The position numbers and the translations under genes are program-made. Shown one piece after another: positions 33,178-42,117 of a stretch of 64,000 bases of DNA; the stretch's first letter is position 1; the number at the start of each line of letters is the position of its first letter. The stretch lies in NCBI GenBank assembly GCA_949291295.1, contig CASEVE010000007.1, positions 1-64,000 of the forward strand, read 5' to 3'. A model generated the notes under the pieces. It ran no database searches, had not been told where the DNA came from, and saw only the letters and a list, made by a program, of their open reading frames with translations. This stretch comes from an uncultured Olsenella sp. (GTDB lineage: Bacteria; Actinomycetota; Coriobacteriia; Coriobacteriales; Atopobiaceae).

Positions 33178-34107
33178 ATGCTTACAGAAGAGCTTCGCAG
33201 TGAGGTCGCACGCCTCAAGTCCGAGCGCGATGCCGTTGTGCTGGCGCACTACTACGTCAATCCCGAAGTCCAGGAGCTCGCAGACCACGTTGGGGACTCC
33301 TTTGCCCTTGCCAAGCTGGCAACCACGCTGCCGGCATCCACGCTCGTGTTTGCCGGCGTGAGCTTCATGGCCGAGAGCGCCAAGCTCCTCTCGCCCAACA
33401 AGACGGTTCTCATGCCAGATCCCGCTGCCGACTGCCCGATGGCGCACATGGTGCTTCGCAAGACCGTGGACGCCGCACGGGAGCGCTATGGTGACGACCT
33501 TGCGGTTGCCTGCTACGTCAACTCCACGGCGGAGGCCAAGTCGTGGTCGGACGTCTGCGTGACGTCATCCAACGCGGTCAAGATCGTGCGCGCGCTTCCC
33601 CAGGCCAACGTACTCTTTGTCCCCGACCGTCACCTCGGTCGGTATGTGGCGAGTCAGGTGCCCGAGAAAAACGTCATCTTGAATGACGGGTACTGTCCCA
33701 TCCATCAGGACATCTCTGCCAATGAGGTCCGGGCGCTCAAGGCCGCACACCCGGACGCGCCTGTGCTTGCGCACCCCGAGTGCGGCCCCGAGGCGATGGC
33801 GCTCGCGGACTTTGCGGGTTCGACCTCGCAGATCATCGAGGCGGCGGTTTGCGGGGCGGCGCTTGACTACATCGTTCTCACCGTGGACGGGGTCCGCGGC
33901 GAGCTTGAGCGTCAGACGGCCGGAACTGGCAAGCGCTTTCACTTTCCGGCAACGCGTCCCGTCTGTCCCGACATGGACCGCATTACCGTTGAGCGGCTCG
34001 TTTCGTGCCTTCGCGATGGCAGCGGGGAGGTTGGCCTGCCCCCGGCAGACGTTGCCGAGGGGGCCCGCGCCGCGCTCGCCCGCATGCTCGAGCTGGGGGC
34101 CCGCTGA
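33178..34107 (+). CDS. nadA: Quinolinate synthase NadA
   Basis: 309 aa [4Fe-4S] enzyme condensing iminoaspartate with dihydroxyacetone phosphate to quinolinate. Conserved AHYYVNPEVQELADHVGDS near the N-terminus, and the three cluster cysteines in DPAADCPMAHM, HPECGPEA and PVCPDMDRITVE. ATG at 33178 follows GGGGAG. First gene of nadABC-niaR, with the stop overlapping the nadB start by one base. Confidence 0.95.
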   Translation: MLTEELRSEVARLKSERDAVVLAHYYVNPEVQELADHVGDSFALAKLATTLPASTLVFAGVSFMAESAKLLSPNKTVLMPDPAADCPMAHMVLRKTVDAARERYGDDLAVACYVNSTAEAKSWSDVCVTSSNAVKIVRALPQANVLFVPDRHLGRYVASQVPEKNVILNDGYCPIHQDISANEVRALKAAHPDAPVLAHPECGPEAMALADFAGSTSQIIEAAVCGAALDYIVLTVDGVRGELERQTAGTGKRFHFPATRPVCPDMDRITVERLVSCLRDGSGEVGLPPADVAEGARAALARMLELGAR

Positions 34108-35450
34108 TGCCCCCGCGTCAGGTGGCTGGAGACGGCGTCTGCGCCGCGGGAGCGTTCGACACGGTGATCGACTGCGACGTGGTGGTTGTCGGCTGCGGCG
34201 TGGCCGGCCTCTATTGTGCGCTCAACCTGCCATCCGCGCTCTCGGTGGTTCTGCTCTCCAAGGAGTCCGTGGACCACTGTGACTCCATGCTCGCCCAAGG
34301 CGGCATCTGCGTCCTGCACGATCCGGGCGACTATGAGTCCTTCTTCGAGGACACCCTGCGCGCCGGCCACTACGAGAACCGCCTGGAGAGCGTGGACCTC
34401 ATGATCCGCGCGAGCCGTCCCATCATAGATGACCTCATCAAGCGTGGCGTGCGCTTCGCGCGCAGGCCAGACGGCGAGCTGGATTACACGCGCGAGGGCG
34501 CGCACTCTCGCCCGCGCATCCTCTATCACGAGGACGTCACGGGGGAGGAGATCACCACGCACCTGCTGGCGTGCGTGCGCGAGCTGCCCCATGCCCGCAT
34601 TCTCGAGCACACCTGCATGACCGACATCCTCGAGGGCTTTGAGGGAAGCGGCCGACGCGTGTGCCGTGGCGTCGTGGCCACGGGGCCAGCTGGCGAGAAG
34701 ATCGAGATTCGCGCGGATGCCACGGTCTTTGCCACCGGTGGGGTGGGTGGCCTCTACTCGCGCTCCACGAACTTCTCGTGTCTTACCGGGGACGGATGCC
34801 GCATTGCCGCCGAGCACGGCGTTCTTCTCGAGCACATGGACTACGTGCAGGTTCACCCCACCTCGCTTTGGAGCGAGAAGCCCGGGCGCGCCTTTCTCAT
34901 CTCTGAGTCTGCGCGCGGGGAGGGCGCGGTTCTGCTGAACGACGACGGAGAGCGCTTCACCGACGAGCTGCAGCCGCGCGACGTGGTCTCTGCTGCCATC
35001 TTTGCCGAGATGCGCCGGACGGGAGCGGAGCACGTGTGGCTCTCCTTTGAGCGCGTGCCCCGCGAGGTCATTGAGGGTCACTTCACGCACATCCTGGAGC
35101 GCTGCCTCGAGGAGGGCTACGATATTCGGGAGCAGCCGATTCCCGTGGTTCCCGCGCAGCACTACTTCATGGGCGGCATCCACGTGGACTCTGATTCCGA
35201 GACCACGCTGCCGCACCTCTTTGCCTGTGGGGAGACCTGCTGCAACGGCGTGCACGGCAAGAACAGGCTGGCCTCCAACAGCCTTCTTGAGTCGCTTGTC
35301 TTCGCGCAGCGGGCGGCCGACAAGATCATGCGGGACCGCTTTGCCGAAGACACTGCCGCCCAGCTGGCCTCTGCCGCCAAGGCGCGCTCCCGCTTTGTGG
35401 CGGGCTCGCGCGACGTGACCGACGTGGCGCTGCTCACCGGCGCCGTGTAA
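34107..35450 (+). CDS. nadB: L-aspartate oxidase NadB (short form)
   Basis: 447 aa FAD enzyme making iminoaspartate for NadA. FAD-binding VVVVGCGVAGLYCAL (about residues 24-38), SMLAQGGICV, ATGGVGGLYSRSTN and the C-terminal CNGVHGKNRLASNSLLESLVF, quoted as GKNRLASNSLLE, are intact. It is about 90 residues shorter than E. coli or Bacillus NadB and ends after the FAD/capping domains, lacking most of the C-terminal helical bundle. Start ATG 34107 overlaps the nadA TGA. Confidence 0.93.
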   Translation: MPPRQVAGDGVCAAGAFDTVIDCDVVVVGCGVAGLYCALNLPSALSVVLLSKESVDHCDSMLAQGGICVLHDPGDYESFFEDTLRAGHYENRLESVDLMIRASRPIIDDLIKRGVRFARRPDGELDYTREGAHSRPRILYHEDVTGEEITTHLLACVRELPHARILEHTCMTDILEGFEGSGRRVCRGVVATGPAGEKIEIRADATVFATGGVGGLYSRSTNFSCLTGDGCRIAAEHGVLLEHMDYVQVHPTSLWSEKPGRAFLISESARGEGAVLLNDDGERFTDELQPRDVVSAAIFAEMRRTGAEHVWLSFERVPREVIEGHFTHILERCLEEGYDIREQPIPVVPAQHYFMGGIHVDSDSETTLPHLFACGETCCNGVHGKNRLASNSLLESLVFAQRAADKIMRDRFAEDTAAQLASAAKARSRFVAGSRDVTDVALLTGAV

Positions 35451-35451
35451 C

Positions 35452-35488
35452 GATGATGACAAACTACCCTGTCACTTTTGTCATCATC
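35452..35488. repeat. 12-bp inverted repeat in the nadB-nadC gap, related to the giant hairpin at 39.7 kb
   Basis: GATGATGACAAA (35452-35463) pairs with TTTGTCATCATC (35477-35488). The first 32 nt closely match the right arm of the 39676-39786 hairpin (GATGATGACA, then TACCCTGTCAC, then TTTGTCA). It could be a regulatory site or a shared repeat. Confidence 0.7.
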
Positions 35489-35502
35489 CGAGAGGAGAGA
35501 GC

Positions 35503-36357
35503 ATGACCGATCCGATGATTCAGATGCAGATGGACGACCACATTCGAGCCGCGCTGCGCGAGGACATGCCCTTCGGGGACGTCTCCACAACGGCGGTCAT
35601 GCCCGACGCCCGACCGGGCCGCGTTCACCTCATTGCCAAGGCACACGGCGTTGTTGCGGGTCTCTCGGTCTTCTCGCGCGTCTTTGAGCTGCTCGATCCC
35701 GCCGCGCGCATCACGGCCAGCGTGGTTGACGGCGAGGAGGTTGAGCCCGGAGAGCATCTTGCCACCGTGGAGGCGGACGTCCGGGTGCTTCTTGAGGGGG
35801 AGCGCACCGCCCTCAACTACCTTCAGCGCATGAGCGGCATCGCAACGTATACCGCCCATGTGACGGCGGCGCTTGCCGGCACGTCGACCCGTCTTGTGTG
35901 CACCAGGAAGACCACGCCGGGAATGCGCCTCTTCGAGCGTGAGGCGGTGCGCCTGGGCGGTGCCTCCATGCATCGCTTTGGCCTCTCGGATGGCGTGCTC
36001 CTCAAGGACAACCACATCGACGCCGCAGGAGGCGTGGCCCATGCGATAGAGTGCGCCCGTCGAGCCGCCCCCTTTGTCGACAAGATCGAGGTTGAGTGCG
36101 AGAGTCTCGACATGGTACGGGAGGCGCTCGAGGCTGGGGCGGACATCATCATGCTTGACAACATGTCCCATGACGACATGGCCGCAGCCGTTGCGCTCGT
36201 CGACGGGCGCGCCCTGACCGAGGCCTCGGGCAACGTGGATGCCGCCAACGCCTCCACGTATGCGGACCTGGGCGTCGACTTCGTCTCGTGCGGCGCACTC
36301 ACGCACTCCGCGCCGATCCTCGACCTCTCCCTCAAGCACCTGGAGGTCCTGGGGTGA
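35503..36357 (+). CDS. nadC: Nicotinate-nucleotide pyrophosphorylase (carboxylating) NadC
   Basis: 284 aa. Converts quinolinate and PRPP to nicotinate mononucleotide. EDMPFGDVSTTAV, ALNYLQRMSGIATYT, CTRKTTPGMR, HRFGLSDGVLLKDNHI and the IEVECES/IMLDNMS barrel strands are all present. GAGAGGAGAG precedes the ATG. The stop overlaps the niaR GTG start. Confidence 0.96.
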   Translation: MTDPMIQMQMDDHIRAALREDMPFGDVSTTAVMPDARPGRVHLIAKAHGVVAGLSVFSRVFELLDPAARITASVVDGEEVEPGEHLATVEADVRVLLEGERTALNYLQRMSGIATYTAHVTAALAGTSTRLVCTRKTTPGMRLFEREAVRLGGASMHRFGLSDGVLLKDNHIDAAGGVAHAIECARRAAPFVDKIEVECESLDMVREALEAGADIIMLDNMSHDDMAAAVALVDGRALTEASGNVDAANASTYADLGVDFVSCGALTHSAPILDLSLKHLEVLG

Positions 36358-36908
36358 GCGCGGGCTCGGGGGACGCGCGTCGCAAGAGCATCCTCAAGGT
36401 CCTGAGCGGTGCCGATGGGCCCGTCTCAGGGTCTTCACTGGCAGAGAGCTGTGGCGTGAGCCGGCAGGTGGTCGTGACGGACGTCGCGCTCCTGCGAAGC
36501 CAAGGGGCGCGCATCGTCTCGACAAACCGGGGGTACGTGCTTCTTGCCGATAAGTCCCCCTTGCGGCCGACGCGCCTCTTCAAGTGCCGTCACACCGCAA
36601 AGCAGACCGCAGACGAGCTCACCTGCATGGTTGACCTGGGTGCCTGTGTTGAGGACGTCTTTGTGAACCACCGCGTCTACGGTGTGGTGTCCTCTGAGCT
36701 GGGCATCTTCAGTCGTCGCGACGTGGAGCGCTTCATGGGCGAGCTTGCCTCGGGCGTGTCCGCGCCGCTTCTGGAGGTCACGAGTGGGTACCACTTCCAT
36801 CATGTGAGCGCTCCGAGCGAAGAGGTCCTCGACGAGGTCGAGCGGGCCCTCGCTGAGCGCGGATACCTCGCCGAGCTCACCGAGTACGAGGCCGCCTCCT
36901 TTCAATGA
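36354..36908 (+). CDS. niaR: NiaR niacin-responsive transcriptional repressor
   Basis: 184 aa. N-terminal HTH_11 domain (LSGADGPVSGSSLAESCGVSR with SRQVVVTDVALLRSQGA, about residues 15-50, listed as parts) and the C-terminal 3H domain with conserved histidines in KCRHTAK, VNHRVYG and SGYHFHHV. NiaR senses nicotinic acid through metal-bound histidines and represses nad genes. GTG start at 36354 overlaps nadC (GTGA), so it is co-translated and presumably autoregulated. Confidence 0.92.
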   Translation: MSAGSGDARRKSILKVLSGADGPVSGSSLAESCGVSRQVVVTDVALLRSQGARIVSTNRGYVLLADKSPLRPTRLFKCRHTAKQTADELTCMVDLGACVEDVFVNHRVYGVVSSELGIFSRRDVERFMGELASGVSAPLLEVTSGYHFHHVSAPSEEVLDEVERALAERGYLAELTEYEAASFQ

Positions 36909-36994
36909 CGCGGCGCGGGCGGTCCGCCTCCTTCGGTCGTGCGCTCCTGACGTTTGGGTATACTCCTTTCGATTGGCTGAGAAGGGAGAAACGC

Positions 36995-37924
36995 ATGCGG
37001 GACCTTGAGCCGTCCGTTCCGCGCACCCCTGCGCAGGCGGTGCTGCGCATCGTCTCCATCCTCATGGGAATCATGGGTGCGCTCGTTCTTGTCGGCGGTT
37101 TGCTCGTGCTTGTGCCGGGAGTGGTCGGGGGCTCTGATTTTTGGGCGTCCGTGACCTTTGGCATCATGATTCTTGTGGTGGCGGGCCTGCTCATCCTCAC
37201 GGCCGTCCTTGGCATTGCCGCCTCCAACAACTCCGCGCGCGTTGGGCCCTACCGGTTCCTGTGCTACCTCGTTGGCCTTGGCGTGCTCGTGGCAATTGTC
37301 TGGGGCTGGGGGATGGGGACGTTCATCCTGTTCAATCCCATCGTGCTCACCACAACGATCGTCTACGTGCTCGTGTGCTCGCGCCTTGCGGACAAGGTCA
37401 AGGAGGAGCATGACAACGGCGTGCGCGGCGAGACGTTTTTGAGGTCGCGCCACCAGCGCGTGCTGCACGTGCTCTCGGAGATCATCATCTTGAAGGGCGT
37501 GTTTACCATCGTGGTTGCCGTGGTGGTTGCCGCCGGTCTTGCCGTGTATGGCGAGGGTGAGCGCGCCCTCATCTCCGGTATCCCCGTGACCGTGAGCGGA
37601 ACGCTCTTTGCTCTGCTGCTGGTTGCGGGCATCTCCTCGGCGTTGAGCATGCTTGCGGGCTGCCTTGGCGTGCGCGGCTCCAACAGGCCCGATAAGATCG
37701 TGCCCTTCCTGGTGATCGCGGCACTTGCCTGCGCGTTCGATGCCTGTCAGGCCGTGGCGATGTTTGTCGAGCGGGGGCTTCACGGCATCACGTTTGACCT
37801 CGTCCTCGACCTCTTCTTCATGGGCACCTGCCTCTACCTCGCCGTTCGCGTGCTGCGCCAGCCCTCCCCGGAGGAGCTTATGACAGAGGCCGTGGGGGCG
37901 GCGACGGTTGCCGCCGAGGAGTAG
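36995..37924 (+). CDS. Polytopic membrane protein of unknown function
   Basis: 309 aa, not recognised. Eight hydrophobic segments in two blocks of four (about residues 15-40, 48-75, 85-105, 108-130 and 165-190, 198-220, 235-258, 265-290), separated by a charged loop (LADKVKEEHDNGVRGETFLR, 20 residues). The two halves might be an internal duplication. AAGGGAG precedes ATG 36995. It lies alone between niaR and the family A repeat array. Confidence 0.6.
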   Translation: MRDLEPSVPRTPAQAVLRIVSILMGIMGALVLVGGLLVLVPGVVGGSDFWASVTFGIMILVVAGLLILTAVLGIAASNNSARVGPYRFLCYLVGLGVLVAIVWGWGMGTFILFNPIVLTTTIVYVLVCSRLADKVKEEHDNGVRGETFLRSRHQRVLHVLSEIIILKGVFTIVVAVVVAAGLAVYGEGERALISGIPVTVSGTLFALLLVAGISSALSMLAGCLGVRGSNRPDKIVPFLVIAALACAFDACQAVAMFVERGLHGITFDLVLDLFFMGTCLYLAVRVLRQPSPEELMTEAVGAATVAAEE

Positions 37925-37969
37925 GGTGCGGACGGGTCGTCCTTCTCGCCGCCCTTCTCGCTACGTTGT

Positions 37970-38081
37970 GGGGACCCTTGCCGTCACTTTGAGGCCGGAT
38001 TCTGTCGGCGCGCGTCCCCGGGTTAGAATGTGTGGACCGTAACCGACGGATTCTGCAAAGAAAGTGTCGCTGCGCGTCCAC
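37970..38081. repeat. Array of two 50-nt palindromic units (family A, locus 3)
   Basis: Units 37970-38019 and 38032-38081 are each a reverse 16-mer, an 18-nt centre and a forward 16-mer, with a 12-nt gap: the same 62-nt period as locus 2. GTCGGCGCGCGTCCCC (38004-38019) and GTCGCTGCGCGTCCAC (38066-38081) are the forward boxes. TTCTCGCC occurs just upstream (37943-37950). Confidence 0.88.
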
Positions 38082-38133
38082 GCGTGAGTCGCACCCACCG
38101 TGATGCCGGACGCGCGCCACAAGAAAGGACATC

Positions 38134-39654
38134 ATGAACGGAATCATGCTCCAGGGCTTCTCCTGGTATCTGCCCGCGGACGGCTCGCACTGGCGCCGCA
38201 TTGCCGAGCAGGCAGCCGACTTTGCCTACCAGGGCATCACCGCCGTCTGGCTGCCGCCCGCCTATAAGGCCGAGAAGGGCGCGGAGGACGTGGGCTACGG
38301 CGTCTACGACACCTATGACCTCGGTGAGTTTGACCAGAAGGGGGCCGTCCGCACCAAGTACGGCACGCGCGCGGAGTACGAGGTCGCGGTGCGCGCCCTG
38401 CAGGCAAACGGCATCCAAGCCCTGGCGGACATCGTCTTGAACCAGCGCCTCGGTGCGGACGGCTGCGAGGACGTGGTTGCGCGCGAGGTGCAGTCCAACA
38501 ACCGCGAGGTCATGCTCGGGGACGCGCAGACCATCTCCGCGTGGACGCGCTTCTCGTTCCCCGGTCGCGCGGGCGCGTACTCGGACTTCACCTGGGACTG
38601 GACGTGCTTCCACGGCGTGGACTGGGACGACAAGGCCAAGCGCAAGGCCATCTTCCTCTTTGACGGCAAGCACTGGGACAGCGCCGTGGACCGCACGGAG
38701 AACGCCAACTACGACTACCTCATGGGCGCGGACGTGGACGTGAACGACCCGCGCGTCTTTGACGAGCTCGTGCGCTGGGGTTGCTGGTACATGGATGCCT
38801 GCGGGCTGGACGGATTTAGGCTGGACGCGCTCAAGCATATCGACCGCGGCTTCTACCTGCGTTGGCTCGACGCCGTGCGCAAGCATGCGGGGCGCGAGCT
38901 CTTCTGTGTGGGCGAGTACTGGGGCCGCACGGCCGACGAGCTCACGGCCTATCTCGGCGACGAGAAGGCACTCTCGCTCTTTGACGTGCCGCTGCACTAC
39001 AACCTCTACCGCGCGAGCTGCTCCAACGGTGACGTGGACCTCTCCAAGATCTTCTCGGGCACGCTCGTGGAGCGCGACCCGGTGCACGCCGTGACCTTTG
39101 CCGAGAACCACGACACGCAGCCCGGCCAGGCGCTGCAGTCCTTTGTCCAGACGTGGTTCAAGCCTGCGGCCTACGCGCTGATCCTCCTGCGCGAGGCGGG
39201 CTACCCCTGCGTCTTCTACGGTGACCTCTACGGCATGCCCAACGACGGTAACATCCCGGCGGTGCGTGAGCTGCCGCTCATAATGGAGATTCGCCGCCGC
39301 TTTGCCTACGGAGCGCAGCACGACTTCCTGGACGCGCCGGACGTTATCGGCTGGACGCGCGAGGGCGACGCCGAGCACGAGGGCAGCGGCGTGGCCGTGG
39401 TCCTCACCGACCGCGACGGCGGCGAGAAGCGCATGTTCGTGGGCGAGAAGCACGCGAGGGAGACCTGGAGCTGCGTCATCGGCGAGCAGGACGACGTGGT
39501 GGTGGACGCCGAGGGCTGGGCGACGTTTCGCACGCTCGGTGGGCGCCTCTCGGTCTACCTGCCTGAGAAGACCGCCGACGCGTTGGAGAACGACCGCCAG
39601 CTCCACCGCATCGCGCGCGAGATTGCCGAGGACACCGAGGAGATGCGCGCGTAA
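38134..39654 (+). CDS. Alpha-amylase, cytoplasmic GH13 type
   Basis: 506 aa without a signal peptide. GH13 motifs: ALADIVLNQRLG (region I), GFRLDALKHI with the nucleophile Asp (region II), FCVGEYW with the acid/base Glu (region III) and FAENHDTQP (region IV). The layout matches the AmyS/Bacillus-type GH13_5 group. It cuts alpha-1,4-glucans or maltodextrins inside the cell. AGAAAGGACATC precedes the ATG. A very long hairpin follows. Confidence 0.93.
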   Translation: MNGIMLQGFSWYLPADGSHWRRIAEQAADFAYQGITAVWLPPAYKAEKGAEDVGYGVYDTYDLGEFDQKGAVRTKYGTRAEYEVAVRALQANGIQALADIVLNQRLGADGCEDVVAREVQSNNREVMLGDAQTISAWTRFSFPGRAGAYSDFTWDWTCFHGVDWDDKAKRKAIFLFDGKHWDSAVDRTENANYDYLMGADVDVNDPRVFDELVRWGCWYMDACGLDGFRLDALKHIDRGFYLRWLDAVRKHAGRELFCVGEYWGRTADELTAYLGDEKALSLFDVPLHYNLYRASCSNGDVDLSKIFSGTLVERDPVHAVTFAENHDTQPGQALQSFVQTWFKPAAYALILLREAGYPCVFYGDLYGMPNDGNIPAVRELPLIMEIRRRFAYGAQHDFLDAPDVIGWTREGDAEHEGSGVAVVLTDRDGGEKRMFVGEKHARETWSCVIGEQDDVVVDAEGWATFRTLGGRLSVYLPEKTADALENDRQLHRIAREIAEDTEEMRA

Positions 39655-39675
39655 GACAGAAAGCATCCGGCCGAT

Positions 39676-39786
39676 TGGTGACAGAGGTGACGGGGCTGAC
39701 AAAGGTGACAGGGTAAACTGTCATCATCGAAAAGATGATGACAGTTTACCCTGTCACCTTTGTCAGCCCCGTCACCTCTGTCACCA
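39676..39786. repeat. Hairpin with perfect 53-bp arms and 5-nt loop
   Basis: Left arm 39676-39728 and right arm 39734-39786 are exact complements around GAAAA. Each arm holds several GTGACA/TGTCAC words spaced by about 9-16 nt. It sits between the convergent amylase and dipeptidase genes. Far longer than a terminator needs, and part of it matches the nadB-nadC repeat. Confidence 0.95.
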
Positions 39787-39815
39787 CCTCTGACTCGGGG
39801 GTGAGCGGCGGACCG

Positions 39816-41234
39816 CTACAGCTCAAGCTCCATCAGGCGTGCAATGGAAACGATGTAGATCTTGAGCGCGCGGCGCAGGCTCTCCTCGGAGATGGCCTCG
39901 TCGGGACCGTGTTCCATGCCCGCCCACTCGGGCATCTGCTCGGCGGGGTCGTGCGGGCCAAACGCGCAGGCGCGCTTGAAGTGGCGTGCGTAGGTGCCTC
40001 CGCCGATGGTGAAGGCCTGAGCCTCCTGCCCGGTGTACTCGGAGTACGTCTTGAGAAGGGCCTCGATCTCCGGGCTCTCGGGGCTGATGTAGAACGGTGC
40101 GTCGCTGGAGGTCTGCTCGTAGGTGCAGCTGTGGGCACGGGCGAGCTCGCAGAGGCGTGCCGTGATGGCCTCGTCCGTCGTGGTGGTGGGGTAGCGCGAG
40201 TCCACGGTCTGCGTGAATCGGCCGTCAACCGTGCGAATGACGCCGGCAACGCAGGTGAGCGCCCCAAACTTGTTGTCCTCCGCGGCAATGCCGGAGGCCT
40301 TTCCGTAGGCGTCCTCGGTGAGGGTGACGAGAAGCTCGAGGAAGCTGCGCTCGCCCTCGCCCGCGAGGTCCTGGGCGAGCAGGTAGCGCGCGAGCGCCCC
40401 GATGGCGTTGACGGTACCCTCGGGCATGGAGGCGTGGCCGCCGATGCCGCTTGCCGTGATGCGTGCGAGGCCCTCCTCGGCGGGCTCGACCGTGATACGC
40501 TCGGCTGCGGGAAGCGTCGCGGCGTCGGCGCGCACGACGGCTGTGGCCTGGCCGCAGATGGCGTTGGGCACGGTGCCGCCGTCAAGCTCAACGATCTTCT
40601 CGCCAGCAACAGGGCCAGAGGTGAAGCGTCCCTGGTAGAGACCCTTCTCGCCGCAGATGAGCGGGAAGTCGGCGTCGGGGGAGAAGCAGAAGAGCGGCTC
40701 GGGGTAGCGCTCGAGGTAGTAGGGCACGTCGCCCATGCCCGTCTCCTCGTTGTTGCCGATGATGCAGCGCAGCGTGTACGGAAGCTCGTGACCGGCGTCC
40801 ACGAGGCGCTGGAAGAAGTGAGCGGCGTAGAGCGAGAGCACGAAGGGGCCCTTGTCGTCCTGGACTCCACGGCCGACGAGATAGCCGTCCTTGCGCGTGA
40901 CCTCAAGGGCGGGGAAGTTCCAGCCCAGGCCCAGCGGCACGATGTCGGTGTGGGCGATTGTGGCGACGTAGCGATCCGGGCCAGAGGTTCCCGGAACGTC
41001 CGCAAAGCCCAGATAGCCATTCACGTCGGTTACGTCAAGACCCAGACGCTGGGCGATCTTCTCGGCCTCGTCGAGCGCGCCCCAGGAGGCGGGGCCCCAG
41101 GGCTTGCCGGGCTCAGCGGCGGAGAGGTCCTCGACGGACTCGTGGCGCACGAGGCGATCGATGTCCGCCACCACGTCCTCCCACACCTCGTCTACAAAGG
41201 AATTGACATCACGCTTAAACTGCTCGTCTACCAT
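39816..41234 (-). CDS. Sapep-type M20 family dipeptidase
   Basis: 472 aa metallopeptidase. Metal ligands in IAHTDIVPLG and GRGVQDDKGP, catalytic Glu-Glu in GNNEETGMGD, then SPDADFPLICGEKG and GGGTYARHF. The sequence fits the PepV/Sapep dipeptidases that degrade peptides after uptake. The ATG at 41234 has GGGAG five bases upstream; the ATG at 41252 does not. Confidence 0.9.
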   Translation of the reverse strand: MVDEQFKRDVNSFVDEVWEDVVADIDRLVRHESVEDLSAAEPGKPWGPASWGALDEAEKIAQRLGLDVTDVNGYLGFADVPGTSGPDRYVATIAHTDIVPLGLGWNFPALEVTRKDGYLVGRGVQDDKGPFVLSLYAAHFFQRLVDAGHELPYTLRCIIGNNEETGMGDVPYYLERYPEPLFCFSPDADFPLICGEKGLYQGRFTSGPVAGEKIVELDGGTVPNAICGQATAVVRADAATLPAAERITVEPAEEGLARITASGIGGHASMPEGTVNAIGALARYLLAQDLAGEGERSFLELLVTLTEDAYGKASGIAAEDNKFGALTCVAGVIRTVDGRFTQTVDSRYPTTTTDEAITARLCELARAHSCTYEQTSSDAPFYISPESPEIEALLKTYSEYTGQEAQAFTIGGGTYARHFKRACAFGPHDPAEQMPEWAGMEHGPDEAISEESLRRALKIYIVSIARLMELEL

Positions 41235-41338
41235 GTGCTCTCCCGGGGTCATGCGACGCGTACGTCGCGAGCCGTTTCAGCGTCCATCTTAGCTCAGGAC
41301 GCGAGGTTGGGTGTTCTGCGGACGCTCTGCTGGCGTTG

Positions 41339-42016
41339 TCAGACCACGAACAGCAGCGCGGAGAGCGTGATGCAGACGCTTCCCGCCAGCGTGAACAGGT
41401 GAAAGACAAAGTGCAGGTACGGCACCTTCTTAACGGCGTAGAAGACCGCCCCCACGGTGTAGCTGAGACCTCCTGCCAGAAGCAGCCAGAACGCGGGCGG
41501 CGCCAGAAGCTCCCAGAGGTCGCCGATGTGAAAGACAACGAGCCAGCCCATGAGCACGTAGATGATCGCCGTGAGCCAGGCGGGCTGTCGCTCGCGCAGC
41601 AGGCACTCGGCAATGATGCCCACGATCGCGACTCCCCAGACGGCACAGCAGAGCAGAAGGCCGCCGCGATCGGCGAGGGTTATGAGGGAAAACGGAGCAT
41701 AGCTACCAGCGATGAGCAGGTAGATGCCGCAGTGGTCGAGAACTCGAAAGACGGCCTTGGCCTTCTCGGGCGCAAGCGCGTGATAGAGGGTGGAGAAAAG
41801 GTACTCGACGATGAGCGATATGCCCATGATGAGGGCGGCTGCCAGGCGCACGCCTCCGCCGTGGGAGACGGCCACCACGATAAGTAGGACAAGGGCCGCA
41901 ATGGCAAGGAGCACTCCGACCCCGTGACTGACGGAGTTTGCTATCTCTTCTCCAAGCGAGTAGAGCCTCTTTCGAACGGACCTTACGGGACCCTTATTGA
42001 CCTGCGACTTTGTCAT
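41339..42016 (-). CDS. Hemolysin III family (PAQR/YqfA-like) membrane protein
   Basis: 225 aa with seven membrane helices. The PAQR signature YHAL and FRVLDHCGIYLLIAGSYAPF (20 residues) and the late HFVFHLF histidine pair are present. Bacterial members affect membrane lipid balance; the hemolysin name is historical. ATG at 42016 has GGGAG upstream. It is divergent from a small membrane protein gene. Confidence 0.88.
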   Translation of the reverse strand: MTKSQVNKGPVRSVRKRLYSLGEEIANSVSHGVGVLLAIAALVLLIVVAVSHGGGVRLAAALIMGISLIVEYLFSTLYHALAPEKAKAVFRVLDHCGIYLLIAGSYAPFSLITLADRGGLLLCCAVWGVAIVGIIAECLLRERQPAWLTAIIYVLMGWLVVFHIGDLWELLAPPAFWLLLAGGLSYTVGAVFYAVKKVPYLHFVFHLFTLAGSVCITLSALLFVV

Positions 42017-42117
42017 GACAGCTCCCAACTATCTGAGTGCTCGGACGCGCGGTGGGTATAATCACTTCCGTATACGTCGGGGAAAGCATACCCTTCCCCG
42101 CATCAAGAGAGGATGTC

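Noticed and set aside
41339..42016. Hemolysin/virulence factor
   Set aside because: The protein is a PAQR-type membrane protein; the name hemolysin III is historical and no toxin feature is visible.
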